Notes under the pieces: model-generated
What the model was told of the DNA's origin: nothing
Databases searched by the model: none
The model's input: the letters and a program-made list of their open reading frames with translations, nothing else
Virus record (IMG/VR): IMGVR_UViG_3300047564_000999
Span: 1 to 30,050 of that record
Length of the DNA stretch: 30,050 nt
Strand: one strand, 5' to 3'
From: a virus
In this document: one piece after another, positions 1 to 7,911 of the stretch
Numbering within the stretch: the first letter of the stretch is position 1
Layout: each line of letters starts with the position of its first letter
Position numbers and translations under genes: made by a program

Positions 1-2
1 AA

Positions 3-263
3 TTTAGCCAATTTGTCAAGGATAACCACTTAAATAATTATATAGGATCTAATACGCAAGCAGTCATTATCAGCAAAAACAGAATACCTAAACCGTTGGT
101 GACAGCAGACTGGCACCCTAAAACTGCTGTGATAACATCAGCACATGATCACGGAAAAATGTCAACATATCTCAATGATTTTGAAACTGTTTTTTACTAT
201 AACAAATCACTACAAATGAGACACAGTAGAGCAAAGGGGGCAAAGAAAATTGCCGAGTTGTAA
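3..263 (+). CDS. 3' end of an unknown protein (partial, start outside window)
   Basis: An open frame enters from the left edge and ends with TAA at 261-263, giving 86 residues of a basic, hydrophilic C-terminus (ends KGAKKIAEL). It overlaps the helicase start by 14 bases, which fits a translationally coupled operon. I do not recognise the family. In T4 the genes upstream of uvsW include head and inhibitor genes, but nothing here lets me assign it to them. Confidence 0.6.
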   Translation, partial: FSQFVKDNHLNNYIGSNTQAVIISKNRIPKPLVTADWHPKTAVITSAHDHGKMSTYLNDFETVFYYNKSLQMRHSRAKGAKKIAEL

Positions 264-1728
264 AATAATAATTAGAGATGAAGTTAACATCAAGGTAGAG
301 AGACTTTCAGTAGAGATACGTAGAAAGATTTCTAATGCACTTAAATTTGAGCTTCCATATGCTCGTCATATGCCTCAATATAAGTTAGGTCGATGGGACG
401 GTACCACAACCTTTTTTGGACTAGGCGGAAATGGTTATCTCAACCATTTAGATGTTGTGTTGCAGATATTAGAAGACAATGATATTGTAGTAGAAGAAGT
501 AGAAGATCTACGGCATCCTCATAAATTTAAGTTCGAACAAATTACAGAAAACTATTGGGCAGACAAAGGTAAGACATGGCCTAAAGGCCATCCTAAAGAA
601 GGTGAACCCATTGTCCTTCGAGACTATCAGTTGGATGCTATTAATGGCTTCATGCAAAATCCTCAGGGATTACAGGAGCTTGCCACAGGCGCTGGCAAGA
701 CCATTATTACAGCAACTCTGAGTGCTCTTTGCGAGCCCTATGGTAGAACATTAGTTATTGTTCCTAACAAAGGTCTTGTTGTACAAACAGAAGAAGATTA
801 TATAAACGTTGGGCTAGATGTAGGTGTATATTTTGGCGATAGAAAAGATTTAAACAAAACGCATACTATTTGCACATGGCAAAGTTTAAACATCCTTGAT
901 AAGAAATCTAAAGGCGTCACTGACGAAGAAGTGTTAACGCTTGCAGAATTATTAGACGGTGTGACCTGTGTTATCGTCGACGAAGTCCACATGGCCAAGG
1001 CCGATGTATTAAAAAATTTACTAAGTCAAAACTTGTCAAATGCTCCTATTCGATGGGGATTAACTGGTACTGTTCCTAAAGAAGATATCAATTTTCACAG
1101 TATTCTTGCAACAATTGGTCCAGTAATCAATAGAATTTCTGCACACGCCTTGCAAGAAAAAGGTGTACTAAGTCAGTGTCATGTTAACGTTATGCAACTG
1201 ATTGACATTAGGGAATTTAGATCCTATCAAGAAGAATTAAAATATCTTGTATCCGATACTGAACGAATGAATTATATTTCAAAAGTCTGCATGGCTATTA
1301 AAGAGTCCGGAAACACTTTAATATTAGTCGATAGATTAGATGCCGGAAAACATCTTGCGGCGGCAATCCCCGATTCTGTATTCATAAGCGGAGAAGTCAA
1401 ATTAAATGAAAGAAAAGAAGAATATGATGAAATTCGGACAAGTACTAATAAAGTTATTGTGGCGACTTATGGTGTGGCCGCTGTGGGTCTTAATATTCCT
1501 AGGATCTTTAACTTGGTTCTTCTGGAACCCGGAAAGAGCTTTGTCCGCGTTATCCAATCTATTGGACGAGGTATTAGAAAAGCAGAAGACAAAGACTTCG
1601 TACAAATCTGGGATATGACCAGTACCTGTAAGTATGCCAAGAGGCATTTAACTGAGCGAAAAAAGTTCTACAAAGAAGCTAAGTATCCTTTTACTATAGA
1701 AAAGGTACAATGGGATAATAACAATTAA
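250..1728 (+). CDS. uvsW: UvsW-type superfamily 2 DNA/RNA helicase
   Basis: Probable homologue of T4 UvsW, the ATP-dependent helicase that unwinds R-loops and branch-migrates recombination intermediates, switching the phage from origin-dependent to recombination-dependent replication. An N-terminal substrate-recognition domain (about residues 1-110, with a LGRWDG stretch like T4 RYGNWDG) precedes the core: Walker A ATGAGKT (145-151), DEVH box (244-247), LTGTV (about 272-276) and motif VI QSIGRGIRK (about 437-445). The 492-residue length is close to T4 UvsW (about 500). The start is TTG, chosen because AGGGGG lies 9 bases upstream and no in-frame ATG precedes the conserved N-terminus. It overlaps the upstream frame by 14 bases. 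Family assignment is secure; the exact start is inferred. Confidence 0.93.
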   Translation: MPSCKIIIRDEVNIKVERLSVEIRRKISNALKFELPYARHMPQYKLGRWDGTTTFFGLGGNGYLNHLDVVLQILEDNDIVVEEVEDLRHPHKFKFEQITENYWADKGKTWPKGHPKEGEPIVLRDYQLDAINGFMQNPQGLQELATGAGKTIITATLSALCEPYGRTLVIVPNKGLVVQTEEDYINVGLDVGVYFGDRKDLNKTHTICTWQSLNILDKKSKGVTDEEVLTLAELLDGVTCVIVDEVHMAKADVLKNLLSQNLSNAPIRWGLTGTVPKEDINFHSILATIGPVINRISAHALQEKGVLSQCHVNVMQLIDIREFRSYQEELKYLVSDTERMNYISKVCMAIKESGNTLILVDRLDAGKHLAAAIPDSVFISGEVKLNERKEEYDEIRTSTNKVIVATYGVAAVGLNIPRIFNLVLLEPGKSFVRVIQSIGRGIRKAEDKDFVQIWDMTSTCKYAKRHLTERKKFYKEAKYPFTIEKVQWDNNN

Positions 1729-1738
1729 GAGAGGAACT

Positions 1739-2245
1739 ATGTTTATTTTGACCCTAGATGATCAAGCATTTGATCTAAGTAAGATACCAGATGATTTAGA
1801 GGAGGATATTAGGTTTGCTGTATTAGATAATAATACACCAAGCGATCCTGATTTTTATTTCCTTCCACTGATCTTTTTGGAAAGTTTTAACAGTCCTGCA
1901 ATGGTCTTAGATATCGGAGGTCACGAAATTACTATGCCTATTGATTGGTCAATAGCAGTGGGTTGTAGTGATGTTGGTACAGATGTTGAAGTTCTACCGC
2001 TGACTAGTCTAAATGATCGAGGTTTTGAAGCGTTTTGTTTTAATCCGCTTAGTGGATTTAGACACGGATATAAATCAATTGAGATTGTTAATGTCTACAA
2101 TGACGTCAAATGGTATTTTCCTAAAGTGAAAAACAATCAATTATTAACAGTACCATTAACTCGCGGTGAAAAACCTGAATGCGTTTATTTTGTCAAAGAT
2201 ATTGGACGCCAAAGCGAAGTCATTGACATTTATAAGTTACTATAA
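1739..2245 (+). CDS. Unknown acidic phage protein, 168 aa
   Basis: An acidic protein with no motif I can name. It starts 10 bases after uvsW with GAGAGGAAC as ribosome site. Several short hydrophobic strands alternate with turns (for example VLDIGGHEITMPIDW), suggesting a mainly beta fold rather than a membrane protein. Its stop shares one base with the next start (TAATG), so it belongs to the replication operon that follows. The position between uvsW and a clamp-loader-like gene hints at an accessory replication or regulatory role, but that is context only. Confidence 0.75.
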   Translation: MFILTLDDQAFDLSKIPDDLEEDIRFAVLDNNTPSDPDFYFLPLIFLESFNSPAMVLDIGGHEITMPIDWSIAVGCSDVGTDVEVLPLTSLNDRGFEAFCFNPLSGFRHGYKSIEIVNVYNDVKWYFPKVKNNQLLTVPLTRGEKPECVYFVKDIGRQSEVIDIYKLL

Positions 2246-2499
2246 TGCCATTAGACAGTCTAGTGCAACAATCACCCCGAACTGAAGATTGGGGATTATC
2301 CAAAGTTCAAACATGGACGTTAAAACGTTGCTGGCGCCCGCAAACTTGTTTTCTAACCGGTAAACAGTTGTGGGGCAAAAAAGCCTACTACGGTGTTAGA
2401 ATGATAACAGGCCCCGGAACACCTATAATGGAACCATACTGGATCGACAAAAAGGAATATCTATTTTGGCAAATAAAAGGCAACAAATGGGGTCGTTGA
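2245..2499 (+). CDS. Unknown small basic protein, 84 aa
   Basis: A small Trp/Lys-rich protein (TWTLKRCWRPQTCFLTGKQLWGKKAYYG) that opens on the TAATG overlap with the previous gene and overlaps the next by 13 bases. Two cysteines (CWRPQTC) do not make a full metal site. The family is not recognised. Tight coupling on both sides supports expression. Confidence 0.7.
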   Translation: MPLDSLVQQSPRTEDWGLSKVQTWTLKRCWRPQTCFLTGKQLWGKKAYYGVRMITGPGTPIMEPYWIDKKEYLFWQIKGNKWGR

Positions 2500-2750
2500 C
2501 ACCCGGTGCAACTTATGTTTATGAACGAGCTAACGGCGTCGTTTATGCTAGAGAAATCGGATCAACCGAACGCCGAGCAATAGGATGGGACTACGGTGCT
2601 TCTCCTGATGAAGCCTATCAACGGATGGTCAAAGAAAGTGTTTCTTGGAGGGAAATTTTAACAGCAGCAAAAACCAATCCCTCTTTACAAAAAGCACTAG
2701 ATCGTGCTATACTAATATATCAAACTATTAAAGAAGAAGACAATGAATGA
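2487..2750 (+). CDS. Unknown small protein, 87 aa
   Basis: Starts at ATG 2487 with AAAAGG about 6 bases upstream; a TTG at 2466 is a less likely alternative. It contains a conserved-looking TPGATYVYERANGVVYAREIG strand pair followed by a helical C-terminus rich in Lys and Glu. No family recognised. It overlaps both neighbours (13 and 8 bases). Confidence 0.7.
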   Translation: MGSLTPGATYVYERANGVVYAREIGSTERRAIGWDYGASPDEAYQRMVKESVSWREILTAAKTNPSLQKALDRAILIYQTIKEEDNE

Positions 2751-3210
2751 TAAATTATCGATAAAAGACGAAACGGCTGCAATTGATCTCGGTGCCAGGG
2801 ATCTATGGGATAATTTTACAGAAGAACAGCGAAAACAAATTAGCTTTTATCTATTGAATCGTTATGCTAGCTCCATCAAGACCACAGATAGAGAAGCACA
2901 AGAACTGGCGATATTTAAAACCAACGAATATTTTAACAAGCATTTTTTCAGTCTTAGTAAGCATCCTAAACTTCTTTGGTATCTAATTTGCATGACAGGA
3001 AACGCAGAAAAGAAAATATACTTCCATGAATGGATAGGTTTTAAAAAGAAAGACGGCGACAATAAGATAATTAAAGTATTAGAGCAATTATTTCCGTACC
3101 TCAAAGACGACGAACTAGAGCTAATGGCTTCTATCACCGACAAACGTGATATCAAAGAATATGCTAGGGAACTAGGTATGTCAGACGATGAGATTAAAAA
3201 GTTACTATGA
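2743..3210 (+). CDS. 62: Probable clamp-loader small subunit (gp62-like)
   Basis: In T4, gp62 is the single small subunit that works with four gp44 ATPases to load the gp45 sliding clamp. This 155-residue helical protein has the layout of the shorter aquatic-phage gp62 proteins: a central HPKLLWYLICMTGNAEKKIYFHEWI block, where other phages have FPDTVLFANEMN followed by an RPRKRFSKW-type stretch, then two helices near KIIKVLEQLFPYLKDDELELM and a Lys-rich end. The match is by pattern, not by identity, so the call is moderate. It lies in a replication operon, overlapping neighbours by 8 and 4 bases (ATGA). No gp44 or gp45 gene lies in this window. Confidence 0.5.
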   Translation: MNDKLSIKDETAAIDLGARDLWDNFTEEQRKQISFYLLNRYASSIKTTDREAQELAIFKTNEYFNKHFFSLSKHPKLLWYLICMTGNAEKKIYFHEWIGFKKKDGDNKIIKVLEQLFPYLKDDELELMASITDKRDIKEYARELGMSDDEIKKLL

Positions 3211-3941
3211 ATTTGGATATTTTTGACAAGTACAAAAAGATGAAAGTAAAAGTGACAGCAGTTGTAAAACCATATGTGTGTCAATACTGCGATAGTGCCT
3301 ATGTCAAAGAATCTACTTTGGCTGTACACATGTGCGAGCAAAAGCGACGTCATTTAGCTAAAACTGAAAAACACGTTCAACTAGGCTATCAAGCCTATGT
3401 TAGATTTTTTCAAATTACACAAAAGGTTAAAAATCAAAAAACTTATGAAGATTTTGCTAAAAGTCCTTACTATAATGCTTTTGTTAAGTTTGGTAGTTTC
3501 CTCAGTAATGTCAATCCTCTCTATTTGGATCGGTACGTAGACTATGTTGTTACTAGTGGAGTTAAGTTAGATCATTGGTGTAGAGAAGAACTCTACTATA
3601 AATATGTTCTAGATTTAATAAAGAAAGAACCAGTAGAAGTTGCATTGCAGAGGTCTATATCTACAATGATAGATTGGGCTGAAAAGAACAGTAGTCAATG
3701 GAATCATTATTTTAAATACGCTAGTCTTAACAGAGTAGTATATGATATTAAAGACGGCAAAATTAGTCCTTGGATAGTATTAAACTCTAAAACAGGAAGA
3801 GACACCCTATCTAGATTCAACGACGAGCAATTAGGAATAATCTTTGAAGTAGTAAATCCGGAATTCTGGGCACGAAGATTTAAAACATATGCAGCTGATT
3901 TAGACATTGTAAAACGTGTAGTAGAAGAAGGTGATTTATAA
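3207..3941 (+). CDS. Zinc-finger protein of unknown function, 244 aa
   Basis: The N-terminus carries one zinc-finger-like site: C25-x2-C28-x12-H41 with C43 or H49 as fourth ligand, in the context YVCQYCDSAYVKESTLAVH, which is close to a classical C2H2 finger. The remaining 190 residues are mostly alpha-helical with many aromatic residues. The start lies on an ATGA overlap with the gp62-like gene, and the stop (TAATG) overlaps the DnaE-like gene, so it is translated with replication proteins. Nucleic-acid binding is a reasonable inference, but the exact role is unknown. Confidence 0.8.
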   Translation: MNLDIFDKYKKMKVKVTAVVKPYVCQYCDSAYVKESTLAVHMCEQKRRHLAKTEKHVQLGYQAYVRFFQITQKVKNQKTYEDFAKSPYYNAFVKFGSFLSNVNPLYLDRYVDYVVTSGVKLDHWCREELYYKYVLDLIKKEPVEVALQRSISTMIDWAEKNSSQWNHYFKYASLNRVVYDIKDGKISPWIVLNSKTGRDTLSRFNDEQLGIIFEVVNPEFWARRFKTYAADLDIVKRVVEEGDL

Positions 3942-4519
3942 TGCCAGACATTGACATTGATTTCGCTGATAGGACACAAGCACTAAAACTGTTTGATCAT
4001 GTAGTTGCATCTAGAAAAGATGGACAAGATCTCAAACCACACAATACAGGAGTGTATGTCACTTCTATACCTGCCACCGTTGAAAATAATTTGTCAACCT
4101 TAGATTATAAAGCAGCAGAAGAACGCGGATATTTTAAAATAGATTTCCTTAATGTCAGTGTTTATAATGGTGTAAAAAACGAAGAGCATCTCAAACAACT
4201 TATGGAGCAAGAACCGCTATGGGACCTACTAGAAGACAGCAGTTTCACAGATTTACTATTTCACCTAAATGGGTATGGGCCGATGTTGAAACAAATGAAG
4301 CCGCGTACTATAGACGAATTGGCAATGTTCTTAGGTTTGATCCGCCCTGCAAAGAGGCACCTAATTGGGAAGACTTGGACAGAGATTGGGATGGAGATAT
4401 GGACGAAGCCGGTGAACGGTGAATATTACTTTAAGAAGAGCCACGCAGTGGCCTATGCTATGGCTATTGTAGTTCAGATGAATTTAATTTGTGAGCAGAT
4501 AAGTTACGGCTATAGTTAA
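3941..4519 (+). CDS. Miniature DNA polymerase III alpha (DnaE)-like palm protein
   Basis: A 192-residue protein that reads as a condensed bacterial C-family polymerase palm. In order: PDIDIDF at 2-8 (DnaE PDFDIDF with catalytic Asps); PHNTGVYVTS at 33-42 (DnaE HAAGVVI); FKIDFLNV at 65-72 (DnaE KFDFLGL with the third catalytic Asp, here D68); KPRTIDELAMFLGLIRP near 120-136 (DnaE family block ending RPGP); and YYFKKSHAVAYA near 165-176 (DnaE FNKSHAAAYA). DnaE is normally about 1,000-1,160 residues. PHP, fingers, thumb and OB domains are all missing. Overlaps its upstream partner by one base and the convergent downstream gene by four. Polymerase activity is doubtful; a regulatory or primase-assisting role is possible. 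Confidence 0.8.
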   Translation: MPDIDIDFADRTQALKLFDHVVASRKDGQDLKPHNTGVYVTSIPATVENNLSTLDYKAAEERGYFKIDFLNVSVYNGVKNEEHLKQLMEQEPLWDLLEDSSFTDLLFHLNGYGPMLKQMKPRTIDELAMFLGLIRPAKRHLIGKTWTEIGMEIWTKPVNGEYYFKKSHAVAYAMAIVVQMNLICEQISYGYS

Positions 4520-4887
4520 CGTTTTCGCACCATTTGAATTAATTTACGTTTAGCTCTTTTGGCAGTCATATTATGTAAATTGACAGTTGGTCCGAGTACC
4601 ACTTCTACATCTTTAGTATTCATGGTAAAAATACAGTAACGAAACTCGACCATCTCTTGTCTAAGAAAAATACTAATAGGAATTAGTCTGTTGCTTTCCC
4701 ACCACCAAATTTCGCCAAGCTCTAATAGGCGTCGTTTTTCTTCCTCTGTACGTAATAATTCAAAATCGTACATGGAAGTTACCCACTGATCTTGATTGAT
4801 CAGTACCCCTACATATTCCTGATCTCCGTAGTGTACTACTGATATAAAAGGAAAGTTTTCTCTGATGTCTTCTGTTAATTTTACCAT
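4516..4887 (-). CDS. Conserved-looking phage protein with WWWESNR motif
   Basis: A 123-residue protein on the minus strand, convergent with the DnaE-like gene. The start is taken at MVKLTED (4887) rather than an upstream Met because the longer N-terminus reads like leader sequence. It contains YVGVLINQDQ, SMYDFELL and LGEIWWWESNRLIPISIFL, which I recall as typical of a hypothetical family in aquatic T4-like phages. A basic C-terminus (RAKRKLIQMVRKR) suggests nucleic-acid contact. No function is assigned. Confidence 0.7.
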   Translation of the reverse strand: MVKLTEDIRENFPFISVVHYGDQEYVGVLINQDQWVTSMYDFELLRTEEEKRRLLELGEIWWWESNRLIPISIFLRQEMVEFRYCIFTMNTKDVEVVLGPTVNLHNMTAKRAKRKLIQMVRKR

Positions 4888-4892
4888 AAATA
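4885..4892 (+). promoter_or_regulatory. Late promoter box CATAAATA
   Basis: Matches the T4-type late -10 consensus TATAAATA with a variable first base. It ends 22 bases before the next plus-strand gene, so transcription would start about 17 bases ahead of the ATG at 4915. The first three bases are also the start codon of the divergent gene. Confidence 0.6.
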
Positions 4893-4914
4893 TACTTATA
4901 CAATAAGATTCCAA

Positions 4915-5697
4915 ATGCAAAAAATTTCATTATATTTATTGAAGAATAGGATAACTGTTTCGACAGATTCAACTGGATTCACTACGGAGTTAAGGACTGT
5001 GTACACTAGAAAATTAAAACTATATAGAGGTATTGATAATACCATAGAGTTCGATGTTAGAAATAGCGAATCTAGAAAAGAAAGTATTGTGGGCAAGACT
5101 CCTAGAGTTATATTATTTGACACCGAGCAACAGAAATTATTAGAAAAAACCGGTGAACTAGTCTACGGTACCACACACTTATTTAAGATAACATTTTCTA
5201 AAGAAGAGCTCAATCAAATAGACAAACAAATACTTACCTTAGCAGCATACTTAGATTCCGAAGCTGGCCAAGAAATTATATATGGCGGAGCACAGTTCGA
5301 CATGCACGTTAGTGTCGATCTGTTAGATGGAACTATAGATCGAACAGACTTTATACCAGAATACGAAATTAAAATCTTTAATAGGGTATATTCATTTGTG
5401 GCACAAGCAGGAGAATACGTCAGTGAACTAGCAGCTTTTGCTCCTAAGATCAACGACGACAGTACATTCTCAACCGTAATATCTATCCATCCGGGTGCAT
5501 TTAGAGGTCTAGTGACCATCGAAGGTACTACAGATGTTAGTACAGCATCTAGTAATTTTTGGACCACGGCAGCTACGATCAATATAGTCGATGGTGCTAC
5601 TCAAACAATAACATTGTCTGGGCCTTATACTTACATTCGAGCAAGATTTCCAGAAAATTCTACCGGAATAATTGACAAAATTACTGTAAGAAACTAA
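4915..5697 (+). CDS. Probable virion structural protein, 260 aa
   Basis: A beta-rich, Thr/Ser-rich protein opening MQKISLYLLKNRITVSTDSTGF and continuing with a LKLYRGIDNTIEF stretch, a layout I associate with structural proteins of T4-like cyanophages. The C-terminal third (TVISIHPGAFRGLVTIEGT to TYIRARFP) looks like a beta-sandwich carbohydrate-binding or tail module. It has its own late promoter box 22 bases upstream, which supports a virion role. The ribosome site is weak (AAGATTCC). Confidence 0.65.
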   Translation: MQKISLYLLKNRITVSTDSTGFTTELRTVYTRKLKLYRGIDNTIEFDVRNSESRKESIVGKTPRVILFDTEQQKLLEKTGELVYGTTHLFKITFSKEELNQIDKQILTLAAYLDSEAGQEIIYGGAQFDMHVSVDLLDGTIDRTDFIPEYEIKIFNRVYSFVAQAGEYVSELAAFAPKINDDSTFSTVISIHPGAFRGLVTIEGTTDVSTASSNFWTTAATINIVDGATQTITLSGPYTYIRARFPENSTGIIDKITVRN

Positions 5698-5706
5698 AAT
5701 ATCTAC

Positions 5707-6711
5707 ATGGATATTGTAGATGCAATCTATTCGTACCTTCCAGCTAAACGTCGTCAAACCCCAAGTGGGTGGACTAAGTTTAATGCTGTCTGCTGTATAC
5801 ACAACAATAATACTCCAGACACTAGACAACGTGCAGGTATAATTAGAAACGGCGATGGTTGTAGCTATCACTGTTTTAACTGTGGATTTAAATCTAGCTA
5901 TGTTCTAGGCAGGCACTTGTCTAGAAAAATGCGTCAACTGCTAGGCTGGTTAGGTGCACCAGACGATTTAGTAAACAAACTAACTCTTGAAGCCTTAAAG
6001 ATTGAAGCAGATCAGAAAATAGCCGAAGCTGTAGCTTTGCCAGTGTTTGAAGACAAACCGCTACCAGAAGATGCTAGAAGCTTCGAAGAATGGACTACTT
6101 TCTTAAGTCTAACTGATGACACTTACATAACTCCGGATGGTTTAACCCAAGCAGTTGAATACATTGACAGTAGAAAGGTAGGTATGTTTAGCTATCCCTT
6201 CTATTGGTCGAAAGAAATGCCGGATCGTGTTATAATTCCCTTTCTCTATCAAGGAAGAAATGTAGGCTATACAGCTAGAAAACTAACTGAAGGTAAACCA
6301 AAGTATCTTAGCGATCAAACTCCTGGATACGTGTTTAATCTAGATGCTCAGTTAGAAACATCGAAGTTTGTTATAGTAGTAGAAGGACCGATGGATGCGC
6401 TCAGCATCGGTGGTGTTGCTATATTAGGGGCAGACATCATGGACAAGCAGGCTATGCTGATCAATCGATTGGGTAAGCAGGTGATAGTGTTAGCTGATAG
6501 AGATAACAACGGACGCAGAACTGTTAATCGTGCATTAGAGTTAGGCTGGGGAGTCAGTATGCCTGAATGGTCATATGATATCAAAGATGCTAATGATGCC
6601 CTCAGACGGTACGGTAGACTATATACAATATACTCGATAATTAGAGCAGCAGAATTTAACAATTTAAAAATTCAACTAAGGATTAAATCATGGTTTGGCG
6701 AAACTTATTAA
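5707..6711 (+). CDS. 61: DNA primase, gp61 type
   Basis: Synthesises RNA primers for lagging-strand replication with the gp41 helicase. The N-terminal zinc site has C29/C30, H32, C56 and C59 (CCIHNN and CFNC). A TOPRIM-type catalytic core follows: VVEGPMDALS (about 224-233) supplies the catalytic Glu, and VLADRDNNG (about 257-265) supplies the metal-binding Asps. The length of 334 residues equals the T4 gp61 class (342). It lies 9 bases after the virion protein, with the helicase four genes downstream. The 3' end overlaps a small ORF by 22 bases. Confidence 0.9.
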   Translation: MDIVDAIYSYLPAKRRQTPSGWTKFNAVCCIHNNNTPDTRQRAGIIRNGDGCSYHCFNCGFKSSYVLGRHLSRKMRQLLGWLGAPDDLVNKLTLEALKIEADQKIAEAVALPVFEDKPLPEDARSFEEWTTFLSLTDDTYITPDGLTQAVEYIDSRKVGMFSYPFYWSKEMPDRVIIPFLYQGRNVGYTARKLTEGKPKYLSDQTPGYVFNLDAQLETSKFVIVVEGPMDALSIGGVAILGADIMDKQAMLINRLGKQVIVLADRDNNGRRTVNRALELGWGVSMPEWSYDIKDANDALRRYGRLYTIYSIIRAAEFNNLKIQLRIKSWFGETY

Positions 6712-6809
6712 AGTGGATTTTACATCCAGTAAGGTCTTGGAAAGAAAAGAAACAATTCGAAGCACGACTAAGAGAGTTAAGAAAACAGGATCCTTTTATC
6801 TATAAATGA
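6690..6809 (+). CDS. Small basic protein, 39 aa
   Basis: A short frame (MVWRNLLKWILHP then a Lys/Arg/Glu-rich helix) that starts inside the primase 3' end and overlaps the next gene by four bases (ATGA). AAGGATT lies 7-9 bases upstream of the ATG. The amphipathic N-terminus followed by a charged helix could associate with membrane or partner protein. No family is recognised. Support comes from the ribosome site and the overlaps on both sides. Confidence 0.55.
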   Translation: MVWRNLLKWILHPVRSWKEKKQFEARLRELRKQDPFIYK

Positions 6810-6958
6810 TTAAGAGTCCATGTACAAATATCTGTAAAATAAATCCGACTACTCAGTTTTGTGAAGGATGCAAAAGGACCATAGAAGAAATTGCAGCATG
6901 GACTCATTACAGTGATAAAGAAAAGATACAAATATTAGAAGATATTAAAAAAAGATGA
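6806..6958 (+). CDS. DUF1289 family small cysteine protein
   Basis: 50 residues that match the DUF1289 (YdhL-like) pattern closely: CTNICKINPTTQFCEGCKRT, then EEIAAW and a helix ending at the stop. The four cysteines (C-x3-C-x8-C-x2-C) are predicted to bind a metal or an iron-sulphur cluster. The biochemical role of the family is unknown. ATGA overlaps on both sides couple it to the small ORF before it and the carbamoyltransferase after it. Confidence 0.8.
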   Translation: MIKSPCTNICKINPTTQFCEGCKRTIEEIAAWTHYSDKEKIQILEDIKKR

Positions 6959-7905
6959 TCACCTGGGGAATAAACGCACTTAATCACGGTAGCAGTCTAG
7001 CAGTTTTTGAAAATGGCCGGTTAATAAATTGGTCATCGTGCTCTTCAGATAAGCTAGATAGGTCAATTATTCTAGAAGGAATTAAGAACGGTGGACCTGG
7101 TCAAGTATTTTGGTACGAGAAGCCTTTGCTAAAAAAGGTTAGACAACTACGAGCAGGACAGTGGAATAGGGCAATTGATTTTTCTGTCATGCCTAAAAAC
7201 TATCTTAAACAGGCTGGACTAGGATACGCTCAACTACGATATACTCCGCATCATGCTAGCCATGCTGCTGCAGGATATTACACAAGTCCTTTTAATAATT
7301 GTGCAGTAGTTGTACTAGATGCAATTGGAGAATTTGAATGTGCTAGTATATGGCAAGGGCAATACGGAGAATTAAAACGGTTGTGGTCTAGCAGTTATCC
7401 AAATAGCCTAGGTTTGTTTTATTCTGCATTTACACAATTGATAAACTTAAAGCCTGTTGAGCAGGAACATCTACTACAACAGATGGCAGAGCAAGGGGAT
7501 CCTGACAGATTCTATACAACAGTTAAAGATTACTTTGATTATTCGAGACCTGTTAAGTTAACTAAGAATCTTCATAGGGGTGTGTTAGATTGGCCATACA
7601 CTATTAACACTCTGTCAGATCAATGTGATATTGCAGCCGCAGTACAAAGGGTGTTTGAAGAACAAGTGATCAAGGTAATGACACTAGCCAAACAGCTAAC
7701 AGGCAGTGATAGCCTAGTCTACATGGGAGGTTGTGCTATGAACAGCAGAGCCAATCAAAAAATTTCTTCCATGTGGAAATATCAATGGAGTTTGGCTGAT
7801 CCGGGCGATCCTAGCAGTGCTGTCGGCGCCGTTTTGTATCACACCAAACATCGAGAGTGGAATTATAAATTTGGCACTGTAAAACATTTAGAAATTCGTG
7901 TATAA
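6955..7905 (+). CDS. Carbamoyltransferase, NodU/CmcH family N-terminal (Kae1-like) domain
   Basis: Family members form carbamoyl-adenylate from carbamoyl phosphate and ATP and transfer the carbamoyl group to a hydroxyl. Visible motifs: opening MITWGINALNHGSSLAVF; metal-binding HHASHAAAGYY (H99/H100 and H103); VLDAIGEFE (about 120-128); and YMGGCAMNSRANQKI (about 257-271) near the nucleotide site. It ends at 316 residues, so the usual C-terminal domain of the roughly 550-residue enzymes is absent. Phage members are known to act on hydroxymethylated DNA bases, so a DNA modification role is plausible but not shown. Starts on an ATGA overlap with the DUF1289 gene. Confidence 0.85.
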   Translation: MITWGINALNHGSSLAVFENGRLINWSSCSSDKLDRSIILEGIKNGGPGQVFWYEKPLLKKVRQLRAGQWNRAIDFSVMPKNYLKQAGLGYAQLRYTPHHASHAAAGYYTSPFNNCAVVVLDAIGEFECASIWQGQYGELKRLWSSSYPNSLGLFYSAFTQLINLKPVEQEHLLQQMAEQGDPDRFYTTVKDYFDYSRPVKLTKNLHRGVLDWPYTINTLSDQCDIAAAVQRVFEEQVIKVMTLAKQLTGSDSLVYMGGCAMNSRANQKISSMWKYQWSLADPGDPSSAVGAVLYHTKHREWNYKFGTVKHLEIRV

Positions 7906-7911
7906 TAAACT

